Assembly (NCBI RefSeq): GCF_003034915.1
Contig: NZ_PZJX01000003.1
Location: 62,001-126,000, forward strand
DNA from: Mesorhizobium helmanticense
GTDB taxonomy: Bacteria; Pseudomonadota; Alphaproteobacteria; Rhizobiales; Rhizobiaceae
Direction of reading: 5' to 3'
Length of the DNA stretch: 64,000 nt
Below the pieces are notes generated by a model. It worked only from the letters and a program-made list of their open reading frames with translations. It did not search any database and was not told the DNA's origin. Below are positions 44,564 through 57,482 of the stretch, piece by piece; the first letter of the stretch is position 1, and each line of letters begins with the position of its first letter. A program made the translations under genes and the position numbers.

Positions 44564-45946
44564 ATGCCCGCAGAATTTGTTCCGAAATCGGTCGCGCAGC
44601 TGCCAGCACCGGCTGCTTCCACCGAAAGCCATGAACTCACCGATCTTTGCCTGGCGCTCTGGGCCAAAATGGGATTGTCCTGGAAACCTGCCGTCGAATG
44701 GTTCCCACGCGTGATCGTTCTGCATTCGGCGATCTACCGCACGATGTTCGACTCCTCGCCCGTGGGAGACATCGATGCCGTCCTCCTGGCCGATGAGCGG
44801 CGCAATTCGCCCCTGGACAATCTGCGTGACCACATTCCGCTGGCGATGGTACCTGTCATCGATCTGGGCGGCCGTGCCGGCCGGTTCGCGGACGTGCATT
44901 TCGATCTGATGCAACAAACGACGTGGGCGGAGACGGCAAAATGTATACTCGATTTTCGCCGCCGCCGCGAACAGCTTGCCGCGCATATCCGTTCGACAAA
45001 TACGCCCGAAACGCGCTTTCTTGCGCATGCCTTCGTCGCCGGCAAAAACATCGAAGCCAAGCGCTACCCGATGACGTCGGCCTCGATAAGCTACCCCGGC
45101 TTTCCGTCGGCGGCCAAGACAATCCCGATTGCCGAAGATCTCTCCCATCGCGGACTTCTGACTAAGACGTTCTTTGACCGTGTGCATGAGTGCGGCGCCT
45201 GCGGGTCGCGGCGGCTTACCGTTCGCGAGGAATGCCCCTCATGCCGTTCAGCCGATATATTCGAAACCGAGCTTATTCATCATTATCGTTGCGCGGCTCT
45301 TCGTCCGGAAGGCGAGTTTCGGCAGGGAAGCGCCTTGGTCTGCCCCAAATGCAGCCAGCAATTGCGTCACTATGGAAAAGACTATGATAAGCCCGGCCAT
45401 TCGCAAATCTGCAGGAAATGCAAGGATTCCACATCGGAGCCGGCTGTTGGATTCATCTGCCAGGATTGTGACGCCCAAGCCGATGGCGACAGCGTCAGGC
45501 GCATAGACCTTTTTTCCTATGCACTCACGGATCAGGCGCTGTCATTGCTCACCGGATCCGAGAAAAAGGTGCCACCGTCATTGGCGGGATTACCGCCGTC
45601 CCTGGTTCAGGAACTCGACCGCGCACGCATGGCCGGAGCGGAGGGCCCGCCTTTGGCGGTCACCGAATTGCGTTACGGAGCACGAGATTCGCTCATCAAA
45701 TCAAAGGGCCAAGAGGTCTTTGAGAAACTGCGCCGTCTCTTCATCGAAAACCTGAGCAATTACCTGGCGGAGACCGGATCGGTGCACAGGGGCGACGCCG
45801 CCGACTATTTCATCATGAAGGGGGAGGGCGCCACAACATTGTCGGAGCAGATGCCGGCAATGCTTTCAATCTGCGAGGCATCGCTGAGTGAAAAGCTTGA
45901 CCCTCGCCCGCGGGTGGCGACCAAAACGGGGCAAGCCTCGCGTTGA
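44564..45946 (+). CDS. Zinc-ribbon TackOD1-like protein
   Basis: A 460-residue protein. Residues 1-200 look like a degraded receiver-type alpha/beta domain (AVLLADERRNSPLDN, PLAMVPVIDLGG). Residues 205-305 hold paired cysteines (C-x2-C near 210, 224, 260, 283 and 299) with ETELIHHYRC and QLRHYGKDYDK, the pattern I know as thaumarchaeal output domain 1. The remainder is helical. I used ATG 44564, which has GGAGG 6 bases upstream, rather than 44552. It overlaps the glycosyltransferase start by 4 bp. Function is unknown. Confidence 0.78.
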   Translation: MPAEFVPKSVAQLPAPAASTESHELTDLCLALWAKMGLSWKPAVEWFPRVIVLHSAIYRTMFDSSPVGDIDAVLLADERRNSPLDNLRDHIPLAMVPVIDLGGRAGRFADVHFDLMQQTTWAETAKCILDFRRRREQLAAHIRSTNTPETRFLAHAFVAGKNIEAKRYPMTSASISYPGFPSAAKTIPIAEDLSHRGLLTKTFFDRVHECGACGSRRLTVREECPSCRSADIFETELIHHYRCAALRPEGEFRQGSALVCPKCSQQLRHYGKDYDKPGHSQICRKCKDSTSEPAVGFICQDCDAQADGDSVRRIDLFSYALTDQALSLLTGSEKKVPPSLAGLPPSLVQELDRARMAGAEGPPLAVTELRYGARDSLIKSKGQEVFEKLRRLFIENLSNYLAETGSVHRGDAADYFIMKGEGATTLSEQMPAMLSICEASLSEKLDPRPRVATKTGQASR

Positions 45947-47217
45947 ATGATCTCGAACTCGGATTTGCGTTCCTGCTAGCTCAATCGACAGCGAGCCTGG
46001 CCTCGGTTTTCTGGTACACGCTGGTCTTTGAGATCCCCCGCTACATCATTCCGTTCGTCGCGGCCGCTGTGACCATGCGTTCGCGCGACGCCGCGGGTGC
46101 GATTGAACCTGAGCGGCCATTGCGGCCCAATGTAAGCATCATTCTGGTCGGCCATAATGAGGCTGAGTCCATCGAAGCCTGTGTCCGCTCACTGCGGGAA
46201 CAGTCCTTCAATGACTTCGAAGTCGTCATCGTCAGTGACGGTTCGACCGATCGGATGACCAGGATTTCGCAAGCTCTGGTCAAGAAGGGCTATGCCACCC
46301 GCATCATTTCGACGGATCTGCGCGGCGGCAAGGCGAGCGGAATCAATCTGGCGTGCCGCGAAGCCAAAGGCGATATATTGATCAATGTCGATTGCGACTG
46401 TTCGTTTGATCGGTACGCAATCGAGAACCTTCTCGTGCCCTTTTGGGATCCAGCAGTCGGAGCGGCATGCGGCGATATTGCACCGCGCAACAGCCACACC
46501 GGTATTGTCGCCCAGTTTCAAGAGATCGAATATTTGCAGTCGATCTCGGTCGGAAAGCGTATTGCCGGGGCTCTCGATCAGGTCGTTTGTGTTTCGGGAG
46601 CGTTCGGCGCCTTCAGGCGCGAAGCCCTGTTGGGGGTTGGGGGATTCGACGTAGGTGGCGGTGAGGATCTGGATGTCACCCTGAGATTGCGGCGTGCGGG
46701 CTGGCGCGTGGCCTATGTACCGGACGCGATCTGCTACACGGACGTCCCGACAACCGCATTCCAATATATTCGCCAGCGATTGCGCTGGGAGCGCGATGCC
46801 GTTTGGCTGCGCTTTCGCAAGCACTACCGCCTGTTTCGTGTCTCGGACGCCGATTTCCGGCTTTCGGAGGCCCTGCACCAGTGGGATTTCCTCCTTTTCA
46901 ATGTCGCTGGAGCCGCGATATTCCCGCTCTATCTGGTCTGGCTCGCGCTTCAGTACGGTTCCTTCACTCCCGCGATCCTCATCGGCATGCAGTGCGGCCT
47001 CCTGGTTCTCGACATGTTTGTGCTGGCGCTGGCCAGTTGGACCACGCAGCGGCCGGGGTTCTGGCGAAACATATGGTTCCTGCCCGGCTATTCCCTGTTC
47101 ATGACCTATGTGATGAGACCCGTTCGATTGATCGCCTATATCGATGAATGGGTGTTCTCAGGTTCACATCGCGACAATTACACGCCGATCAAAGTTCGCC
47201 TAGAGCGACCCTGGTAA
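45943..47217 (+). CDS. Membrane glycosyltransferase family 2
   Basis: A 424-residue GT-A enzyme. An N-terminal membrane helix precedes the catalytic domain: SIILVGHNEAESIEACVRSL, VIVSDGSTDRM, a D-x-D in NVDCDCSF, GGGEDLDVTLRLRRAGW and the RQRLRWERD motif near the acceptor site, followed by two or three membrane helices. This is the cellulose/hyaluronan synthase-like plan, so it may make a polysaccharide directly. The start TTG overlaps the upstream stop (TTGA). Confidence 0.9.
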   Translation: MNDLELGFAFLLAQSTASLASVFWYTLVFEIPRYIIPFVAAAVTMRSRDAAGAIEPERPLRPNVSIILVGHNEAESIEACVRSLREQSFNDFEVVIVSDGSTDRMTRISQALVKKGYATRIISTDLRGGKASGINLACREAKGDILINVDCDCSFDRYAIENLLVPFWDPAVGAACGDIAPRNSHTGIVAQFQEIEYLQSISVGKRIAGALDQVVCVSGAFGAFRREALLGVGGFDVGGGEDLDVTLRLRRAGWRVAYVPDAICYTDVPTTAFQYIRQRLRWERDAVWLRFRKHYRLFRVSDADFRLSEALHQWDFLLFNVAGAAIFPLYLVWLALQYGSFTPAILIGMQCGLLVLDMFVLALASWTTQRPGFWRNIWFLPGYSLFMTYVMRPVRLIAYIDEWVFSGSHRDNYTPIKVRLERPW

Positions 47218-47231
47218 CGAACGAGTTTCAG

Positions 47232-48242
47232 ATGAAATACATTCGAAAACATGTCCGAGTGGACAATCTGGGAAAACAGCAGCGCGCGAGTTTTGGGGGG
47301 TGGGGTCGCATGGTGTACCTCGCTCTCCTTGGTTTGTTTTCCCTTTCGATCGTCTACTACCTCATTGGTGACGCGGTCGTCTTGTCAGCCGACGGCATTG
47401 TCCTGAAGGACCGGTATGCCGTCGATGCCGCCTATCCGGCCAAGGTAACGCATGTGTTTGTCAAGGCGGGAGACAAGGTCGAAACCGGCACATTGCTCGT
47501 CGAGCTTGAATCGTTCGACATGGTCAAGGAGATCGCCGAACTGCTGTTGCGAGAGGGTGAACTCGCCGTTCGGGAGAGCCAACTCCAGAGTCGATATGAA
47601 GCGATCCAGTCGGTGATGCCGCTGGCCGAACGGACAGCGCGCGAAACCAGAACAACACTTGCCAGGATCGACACCATCGTCACGGCAGGCATCGTCTCGA
47701 CTTCGACGAAGGATGAGGCCGTTCGCGGCAGCTTCCAGGCTGCCGAACATCTGGCTGACCTGAAGGGTCAACTGGAAGCGACCAAATCCGAACTCGCCCT
47801 GGTTGCACAATTCCGTGCGCGATCGGGCGAGGCTATGGATGAGGTAAAGGCCATATATGACGGCGGAAACATCCGGTCCGTCACGGAGGGAGTCGTTGGC
47901 GCCAAGGTGCCAAGCCCTGGCCAGGTACTGCGCTTCGGCGATCAGCTTCTACAGATCAACGGCGGCAAGTCCTACGTCCTGGCCTATCTCCCGGACCACT
48001 ATCTGTTTTCGCTGCGCGAAGGAATGGCGGTCGACGTCGGCAACGGGACCGAGCGTGCAAGAGGAACAGTCGAAAAGATTCTGTCCGTCGCCGATGCATT
48101 GCCGGACGAGTTTCAGAACATGTTCCGGCCCCGCGACAGGTCAAGGCTGGTCCGTATAGCACTCGAAGAGTCGAATTCCTTCGCGGTCTCGCAAAAAATA
48201 TCCGTGAGCGGTTGCGCATTTGGCTTCTGCTGGGCCAGATAA
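47232..48242 (+). CDS. HlyD-like membrane adaptor protein
   Basis: A 336-residue protein with one membrane helix near residues 26-46, a biotinyl-lipoyl-like hairpin (PAKVTHVFVKAGDKVETGTL), a coiled-coil arm (about 95-200) and a second half of the lipoyl domain (GVVGAKVPSPGQVLRFGDQL). This is the periplasmic adaptor plan (HlyD, or Alg44-like). It starts 14 bp after the glycosyltransferase and probably links it to an export path. The ATG at 47232 was chosen over the longer frame. Confidence 0.85.
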   Translation: MKYIRKHVRVDNLGKQQRASFGGWGRMVYLALLGLFSLSIVYYLIGDAVVLSADGIVLKDRYAVDAAYPAKVTHVFVKAGDKVETGTLLVELESFDMVKEIAELLLREGELAVRESQLQSRYEAIQSVMPLAERTARETRTTLARIDTIVTAGIVSTSTKDEAVRGSFQAAEHLADLKGQLEATKSELALVAQFRARSGEAMDEVKAIYDGGNIRSVTEGVVGAKVPSPGQVLRFGDQLLQINGGKSYVLAYLPDHYLFSLREGMAVDVGNGTERARGTVEKILSVADALPDEFQNMFRPRDRSRLVRIALEESNSFAVSQKISVSGCAFGFCWAR

Positions 48243-48442
48243 CCCCGCTTAATCGCCATCGCCGTGCGAAACCGTGGGTTCAACATGCCGCAACCTTGAT
48301 TCCACTTAACCAGGTGGCTAGGAGGGGCGGCCTTGCGCTAGGGTGAGCCGGCATCCTATTTACATCCTAACGCTCCAGAACCGATTCTGCCCGACTTGCT
48401 TGTCTCCGGCGCCGGAATCCCACCTTCAATAAGGGATAGTCC

Positions 48443-49072
48443 ATGAAGAACCCCGTCGAAACCTACATGAACCTCGTTCCGATGGTGGTCGAACAGACCA
48501 ATCGTGGCGAGCGGGCCTACGACATTTTCTCGCGGCTCCTCAAGGAACGCATCATCTTCATCACCGGCCCGGTCGAGGACGGCATGGCGACGCTGGTTTG
48601 CGCGCAGCTGCTGTTCCTCGAGGCGGAGAATCCGAAGAAGGAGATCAATCTCTACATCAACTCGCCCGGCGGCGTCGTCACCTCGGGCATGGCGATCTAT
48701 GACACCATGCAGTTCATCAAGCCGGCGGTCTCGACGCTCTGCATCGGCCAGGCAGCCTCGATGGGCTCGCTCCTTCTCACGGCGGGCGAGAAGGGCATGC
48801 GCTTTGCCACGCCGAACGCCCGCATCATGGTTCACCAGCCTTCCGGCGGCTTCCAGGGCCAGGCTTCCGACATCGAGCGCCACGCCCAGGACATCATCAA
48901 GCTGAAGCGCCGTCTCAACGAGGTCTATGTCAAGCACACCGGCAAAAGCTACGAAGAGATTGAAAAGACACTCGACCGCGACCATTTCATGACCGCCGAC
49001 GAAGCCAGGGATTTCGGCCTCATCGACAAGGTTATTTCGTCGCGCGAGCCGATCGAAGGCGTTGCCGCATAG
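48443..49072 (+). CDS. clpP: ATP-dependent Clp protease proteolytic subunit
   Basis: A 209-residue serine protease that forms a tetradecamer chamber served by ClpX or ClpA. The catalytic Ser106 is in GQAASMGSL and His131 in [10 protein letters not shown]; the Asp lies in the C-terminal third. The conserved [19 protein letters not shown] is present. It lies 295 bp before clpX, which suggests separate promoters within the clpP-clpX-lon block. Confidence 0.98.
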   Translation: MKNPVETYMNLVPMVVEQTNRGERAYDIFSRLLKERIIFITGPVEDGMATLVCAQLLFLEAENPKKEINLYINSPGGVVTSGMAIYDTMQFIKPAVSTLCIGQAASMGSLLLTAGEKGMRFATPNARIMVHQPSGGFQGQASDIERHAQDIIKLKRRLNEVYVKHTGKSYEEIEKTLDRDHFMTADEARDFGLIDKVISSREPIEGVAA

Positions 49073-49367
49073 GCCTTTAGTGGCAGGTGAATGGCGGCAT
49101 AACGCGCTTTTGCCGCGCTTTGCAGCATTTCGGCCACAATTGGCTGTTCCCTCGACGGCTAGGATTGCCTACGTTAAGGCTATGTTGATTTTCGACGGCT
49201 TAGCTTTGGGTGGGGTTGTTGCGAATCATTGCCACGTTTTCTGATTTGTGTTTCGTACGGAATACGTTGTGAGAGCTAGGGCACTGGCGGCGGCGGATTC
49301 CCGCGATAGATTGAATATGCGCCCTTTCAGCCAGACCATCGGCGGGCGGCCATGAAAGGACAAGAAA

Positions 49368-50642
<1,275 letters not shown>

Positions 50643-50668
50643 CGTAAGCCGGCATTGGAATTTTCTTG

Positions 50669-50695
50669 AAAACGGCGCCCGTGAGGCGCCGTTTT
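50669..50695 (+). terminator. Rho-independent terminator of clpX
   Basis: AAAACGGCGCC (50669-50679) and GGCGCCGTTTT (50685-50695) form a perfect 11-bp stem with a 5-base loop, ending in a T run. It lies 27 bp after the clpX stop. Confidence 0.95.
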
Positions 50696-50924
50696 GCTGT
50701 AGCGGTCGTTTTGTTGTGTGCTGCCTTATGACGGAGTGGATGAACGGACAGTGTTTGCCCTTGATCTTTGGCTCTCGTGCATCCAACTAACACGAGAAGG
50801 CCGTGGTGCCGAATTCTGTGCTGTAAAACTCCCGTCACAAACGGTGGTAGGCGGAACGATCCTCGGTCGTTAATATAAGATTCGCGGTTGGCCGAATGGC
50901 AGCTGCGACATGAAAGGTTGGACA

Positions 50925-53334
<2,410 letters not shown>

Positions 53335-53336
<2 letters not shown>

Positions 53337-53437
53337 AGCGCCCGCGTGTCCTATTGGACGCGCAAAGGAGGCTCTAACACCTTTGAGTCTGGATGCATGA
53401 ACCTCGAAACCGAAATCGGTTTTCGGGGTTCATGCAT
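53335..53437. repeat. Composite palindromic repeat after lon
   Basis: Two elements lie in tandem. At 53335-53377 a GAGCGCCCGCGTGTCC...GAGGCTC type dyad includes GTCC/GGAC arms. At 53393-53437 a 45-bp palindrome has arms ATGCATGAACC/GGTTCATGCAT and an inner GAAACCGA/TCGGTTTTC. Both are of the kind often dispersed in Mesorhizobium genomes. Confidence 0.75.
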
Positions 53438-53491
53438 TAGAATAAGCTAAAGTTGCATCGCACTTGCCAAAGTTGCAGTGCACAATGAGAG

Positions 53492-53516
53492 AGCCGGGCC
53501 TTGAGCCCGGCTTTTT
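53492..53516 (+). terminator. Rho-independent terminator of lon
   Basis: GCCGGGC (53493-53499) and GCCCGGC (53505-53511) form a perfect 7-bp stem, followed by TTTTT. It lies about 155 bp after the lon stop. Confidence 0.9.
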
Positions 53517-53522
53517 CATGTG

Positions 53523-53548
53523 AAAAACCCCGGATTTCCGGGCTTTTT
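53523..53548. terminator. Second terminator-like hairpin
   Basis: AAAAACCCCGG and CCGGGCTTTTT pair around ATTT with one mismatch. It follows the first terminator closely and is flanked by A and T runs. Confidence 0.7.
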
Positions 53549-53657
53549 CCGCTTTATTTGACGCTTTTCGACTTGGTTGCAGGAACGCTTCTTTCTAAAG
53601 TCCGTTTCCTGCCGGATGAGTCGAGTGGTTCCGGTTTTCTCATGGAAGGGAATTTTT

Positions 53658-53930
53658 ATGAACAAGAACGAACTGGTGTCCGCTGTCGCCGATGCCGCGA
53701 GTATTTCGAAGGGTGACGCGCAGTCGGCGGTCGATGCGGTGTTTTCCGTGATCACCGGCGAACTGAAGAAGGGCGGCGATGTCCGGCTTGTCGGCTTCGG
53801 AAATTTCACCGTGTCAAAACGCGCTGCGTCGACCGGCCGCAACCCGCAGACCGGCGCCGAAGTGAAGATTCCGGCGCGCACCGTGCCGAAGTTTTCGGCC
53901 GGCAAGGGTCTCAAGGACGCGGTCAATTAA
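53658..53930 (+). CDS. hupB: DNA-binding protein HU (HU-beta type)
   Basis: A 90-residue nucleoid protein: MNKNELVSAVADAASISKGD, DVRLVGFGNFTVSKRAAS, TGRNPQTGAEVKIPA with the DNA-intercalating Pro, and FSAGKGLKDAVN at the end. The ATG at 53658 is preceded by GGAAGGGAATTTTT. Location after lon is usual in Rhizobiales. Confidence 0.97.
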   Translation: MNKNELVSAVADAASISKGDAQSAVDAVFSVITGELKKGGDVRLVGFGNFTVSKRAASTGRNPQTGAEVKIPARTVPKFSAGKGLKDAVN

Positions 53931-53956
53931 GACCACTTTTTCTTTCTTCAGAGATC

Positions 53957-53984
53957 AGAAAAGCCGGGCTCGCCCGGCTTTTCT
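53957..53984. terminator. Bidirectional terminator after HU
   Basis: AGAAAAGCCGGG and CCCGGCTTTTCT form a perfect 12-bp stem with a CTCG loop and A and T runs. It lies between the convergent HU and aldo/keto reductase genes. Confidence 0.95.
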
Positions 53985-54010
53985 TTGCATTCTTTTGATG
54001 GGACCGGCTT

Positions 54011-55033
54011 TCAACTCGTCGGCGCGTCGGCGCGCATCAGCCCTCCCTGCTTGAGATCGGCCCAGAGTGCCTTGGGCAGCTTGGCGTCGAGCAGCGAGCG
54101 GTTGCTTTCGACTTCGCTCGGCCGCTGGCCGCCGGGGATCACCGACACGACCGAAGGGTGCAGCAGCGGAAATTGCAGTGCCGCCTCGATCAGCCGCACG
54201 CCATGGCGCTTGCAGACGGCCTCGATGCGCGTGACGCGCTCGAGTATGTCCTGCGGCGCTTCGGAATAGTTGTAGAAGGCGCCGGGCTTCGGCCCGCTCG
54301 CCAGGATGCCTGAATTGTACGGGCCGCCGAGAACGATGCCGATGCCGCGCTTCTGGCAGAGCGGCAGGAAGGATTGCAGCGCCTCCTGCTCCAGCAGCGT
54401 ATAGCGCCCGGCGAGCAGGAACAGGTCGAAGTCGCCGCGCTCGGCCAGCGTCTGGGCGACCGGCCATTCGTTGATGCCGCCGCCGAACGCCTTGATCACG
54501 CCCTGGTCGCGCAGCGAAAGCAGCCCGTAATAGCCCGAGCGCATGAACTCCTCGATGCGCTGGTCGGAGGCCTCCTTGCTGCCATGGGTGAAGATGTCGA
54601 CGTCATGCACGAACAGGATGTCGATGCGGTCGACGCCGAGACGTTCCAGCGAGGCTTCGAAGGAGCGCATGACTCCGTCATAGCTGTAGTCGTAGACCTC
54701 GCGGCGCGACGGCGTGTCGAAGAACTTGCCGATGCCGGTGCGTTGCTCGGGCGGGCAGGCGCGCATGATGCGCCCGACCTTGCTCGACAGCACATAGTCG
54801 TCGCGCTTTTTCCAGCGCAGGAATGGATTGAGCCGCGTTTCCGACAGGCCGAGCCCGTAGAGCGGCGCGGTGTCGTAGTAGCGGCAGCCGACCTTCCACG
54901 CGGCCTCCAGCGTGGCGTTGGCGTCCTCATCGGAAACGGCGCGGTAGAGATTGCCGAGCGGCGCCGTGCCGAAGCCGAGCTCCGTGAAGTCGATGCCGCC
55001 ATTGCCGATGCGGTCGAAATGCCGTGTCTTCAT
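54011..55033 (-). CDS. Aldo/keto reductase (aldose dehydrogenase-like)
   Basis: A 340-residue protein like D-threo-aldose/L-fucose dehydrogenases: LGFGTAPLGNLYRAVSDED at the start, YYDTAPLYGLGLSETRLNP with catalytic Asp and Tyr, VLSSKVGRIM supplying Lys, FVHDVDIFTHG and IPGGQRPSEVESNRSLL. It sits beside a sugar transport and fucose-type mutarotase locus, so oxidation of an imported sugar is plausible. The ATG at 55033 follows GGCGGAAC; the longer frame has no protein features. Confidence 0.9.
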   Translation of the reverse strand: MKTRHFDRIGNGGIDFTELGFGTAPLGNLYRAVSDEDANATLEAAWKVGCRYYDTAPLYGLGLSETRLNPFLRWKKRDDYVLSSKVGRIMRACPPEQRTGIGKFFDTPSRREVYDYSYDGVMRSFEASLERLGVDRIDILFVHDVDIFTHGSKEASDQRIEEFMRSGYYGLLSLRDQGVIKAFGGGINEWPVAQTLAERGDFDLFLLAGRYTLLEQEALQSFLPLCQKRGIGIVLGGPYNSGILASGPKPGAFYNYSEAPQDILERVTRIEAVCKRHGVRLIEAALQFPLLHPSVVSVIPGGQRPSEVESNRSLLDAKLPKALWADLKQGGLMRADAPTS

Positions 55034-55219
55034 GTTCCGCCGTTCCCTGGAATGATTTGTCTGACATGACACTATCACGCCCGTGGCACAGCAAAAGCGC
55101 GCAGCGCTGTTGGATACGGATTTTCGCGGTGATAGCATGAATGAAAACAAGCTGTTCGGGGAAGATGTGATCAGTCAATCCAGACCTTTTTCGGCCTTCG
55201 CCAGACTGCCGGAACCGTT

Positions 55220-55786
55220 ATGACCGGTGCCGGCACTGATCTGTTCGCGATCGCGCTGGACGAGCTTGGCAATGTGCTGGCGCGAGTGGACGAAAGCAGC
55301 ATCGACGCCGCCTGCGCCATGCTCGCTGACGCTAACAGGATCGCCGTCTATGGCTGCGGCCGCGAGGCTTTGCAGGTCAAGGGCTTCGCCATGCGGCTCT
55401 ACCATCTCGGCCTGCCGGTTTCGGTGGTCGGTGACATGACAACGCCGCCATTGGGGCAGGGCGATGTCTTTCTGGCGAGCTCTGGTCCAGGAGAGACCTC
55501 GACTGTACTCACGCTGATGCGGGTGGCGCAGGATGCCGGCGCGACGGTCGTGTTGCTCACCGCTCAGGCAGATGCCAGCGCGGCAAAACTTGCCGACTTC
55601 ACCCTGCTCATTCCGGCGCAGACCATGGCCGACGATCAGGGTCCGGAAAAGACATCCGTGCTGCCGATGGGCTCGGTCTTCGAAGGCGCGTTGTTCCTGC
55701 TGTTCGAGGTGATGGTGCTGAAGCTCAGGACCATCACCGGCATGGCGCCCGAAGCGATGCGCGCCCGTCACACCAATATGGAATAG
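55220..55786 (+). CDS. SIS-domain sugar isomerase-like protein
   Basis: A 188-residue SIS-domain protein similar to 6-phospho-3-hexuloisomerases: IAVYGCGREALQVKGFAMRL, VVGDMTTPPLGQGDVFLASS and GPGETSTVLTLM. It likely isomerises or binds a sugar phosphate. The creatininase-like gene follows 3 bp after its stop. Confidence 0.87.
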   Translation: MTGAGTDLFAIALDELGNVLARVDESSIDAACAMLADANRIAVYGCGREALQVKGFAMRLYHLGLPVSVVGDMTTPPLGQGDVFLASSGPGETSTVLTLMRVAQDAGATVVLLTAQADASAAKLADFTLLIPAQTMADDQGPEKTSVLPMGSVFEGALFLLFEVMVLKLRTITGMAPEAMRARHTNME

Positions 55787-55789
55787 ATC

Positions 55790-56533
55790 ATGCGCTACGA
55801 GCTGATGCTGCCGCACCAGATCCGCAAGGCGATCGCCGAGAACTGGCCGGTCGCCCTGCCGCTCGGCGTGCTCGAATACCACGGCGAGCACATGGCCGTC
55901 GGCATGGACACGCTTGCCGTCGTCAAGACGCTGGAGCTGTTCGAGAAGGAAGCCGACATCGTCATCCTGCCACCCTTTTATTACGGCGCCGCGAGCTATG
56001 CAGTGGCGCCGCCTGAAGGCAACGGCTCGGTGCAGGTCGGCGGCAACGCGCTGGCGCCGTTCGCGGAGGAATTGTTCTACAGCCTGTTGCGCATCGGCTT
56101 TCGCAACGTCCATGCCATCATCCACCACCAGACTGAGAATTTCGCCGCCGGCATGCCGACCGATCTCGCCTTCAAGAGTGCCGGCCGGCAAGCGATCTTC
56201 CGCTTCCTTGAAAAGGAGCGCGGCGAGGGCTGGTGGGGGGCGCAGGCGATGGCCGACTACTATGCCGGGCATGCCGCGGGTGAAAATTTCTTCAACTGGG
56301 TACAGGTGCATCCGCTGATGCCGGCCACGATGAACGGCCAGTATCCGTTCGACCATGCCGGCATCGGTGAGACGTCGCTGATGCTGGCGCTATGCCCGGA
56401 AGCGGTGAACGCCGGCCATTTCGCCGACAATACGGGCTGGTACACGGCGAGCGCGCCGGAAGCCTCGGCGGAACTTGGGCAAAAGGGCGTTGCGATGATC
56501 CTCGAGAATTTGCGCACAATACTGTCACGCTAA
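55790..56533 (+). CDS. Creatininase-family hydrolase
   Basis: A 247-residue metal-dependent hydrolase. The metal site can be read as Glu and His in LEYHGEHMAVGMDT, His in IHHQTEN and Glu in HAGIGETSLM. Members act on creatinine, on formamides or on sugar-linked lactams. Its coupling to the SIS gene suggests a sugar-derived substrate, which is inference. Confidence 0.88.
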   Translation: MRYELMLPHQIRKAIAENWPVALPLGVLEYHGEHMAVGMDTLAVVKTLELFEKEADIVILPPFYYGAASYAVAPPEGNGSVQVGGNALAPFAEELFYSLLRIGFRNVHAIIHHQTENFAAGMPTDLAFKSAGRQAIFRFLEKERGEGWWGAQAMADYYAGHAAGENFFNWVQVHPLMPATMNGQYPFDHAGIGETSLMLALCPEAVNAGHFADNTGWYTASAPEASAELGQKGVAMILENLRTILSR

Positions 56534-56555
56534 CGGAGCGCTATGCTCCCTTCGC

Positions 56556-57473
56556 CTACTTCACCGCTCCCGCCGTCATGCCCATGATCAGATAGCGTTC
56601 CAGCGCGATGCCGATGACGGCGAGCGGCGTGATGGCGGCGGTGGCGAGCGCCGCCATCGACCACCAGTTGATGCCTTGCGAGCCGGTCTGGCTCGCCACC
56701 ATGACGGGAATGGTCTTGGCGTCGGTCGAGGTCAGCAGCGCGGCGAAGAAATACTCGTTCCAGCACAGCACCATCGCCAGGATGAAGGCGGCAACCATGC
56801 CGGGCAGCGCGATCGGCATGACGATGCGGAAGAAGGCGCCCCAGATCGACAGGCCGTCGACAAGGGCTGCCTCCTCGAGCTCGACCGGGATCGAGTTGAA
56901 CTGGTCGCGCATGATCCAGATGACGATCGGCAGCACCATCAGCGTGTAGAGCAGGATCAGCCCGATGCGCGTATCGAGCAGGCCGACTTCCCGGTAGAGC
57001 ACGAGAAAGGGCAGCGCCAGAACCACCGGCGGCAGGATCAACTGCGACAGGAAGAAGAAGGAGATGTCCTCGTTCTTGAACCAGGCGAAGTGATAGCGAT
57101 AGCGGGTCAGCCCGTAGGCGGCGAGGCTGCCGATGACGATGGCGAGGCTCGACGCGCCGACCGAAGTGATGACCGAATTCATGAAGCGCTTGAGGAATTC
57201 CTCGCGCACCGTCGAGGTCTGGAAGATCGAATCCGGCGACAGGCCGAGCGAGCGCCAGCCCTTCCAGTCCGGCTTGAAGTCGACAAAGGGAATGAGATGG
57301 CCCTGGGTGACGTCGACCGCGGTCTTGAACGAGGTGGTAATCGTCCAGTAGATCGGGAACAGGCAGATGAACGCCCAGAAGATAAGCGCGCCGTAGATGA
57401 AGACGCGGTTGGCCAAGAAGCTCGCCGGCGAGCGGATTTCGGAGGCGCTGTAGTCGGTTGTCTGAACGCTCAT
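56556..57473 (-). CDS. Carbohydrate ABC transporter permease (MalG type)
   Basis: A 305-residue inner-membrane permease with six membrane segments. The EAA loop is visible in EEAALVDGLSIWGAFFRIVMP. It precedes no other gene and is the last of the minus-strand transport operon, read after the MalF-type gene with a 9-bp gap. Confidence 0.93.
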   Translation of the reverse strand: MSVQTTDYSASEIRSPASFLANRVFIYGALIFWAFICLFPIYWTITTSFKTAVDVTQGHLIPFVDFKPDWKGWRSLGLSPDSIFQTSTVREEFLKRFMNSVITSVGASSLAIVIGSLAAYGLTRYRYHFAWFKNEDISFFFLSQLILPPVVLALPFLVLYREVGLLDTRIGLILLYTLMVLPIVIWIMRDQFNSIPVELEEAALVDGLSIWGAFFRIVMPIALPGMVAAFILAMVLCWNEYFFAALLTSTDAKTIPVMVASQTGSQGINWWSMAALATAAITPLAVIGIALERYLIMGMTAGAVK

Positions 57474-57482
57474 AACCTGGCT

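Larger units (their letters stand above)
53438..53657 (+). other. Intergenic region between lon and the HU gene
   Basis: After the repeat the rest of the roughly 320-bp gap holds two hairpin terminators (53492-53516 and 53523-53548) and then the HU promoter. No ORF. Confidence 0.6.
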
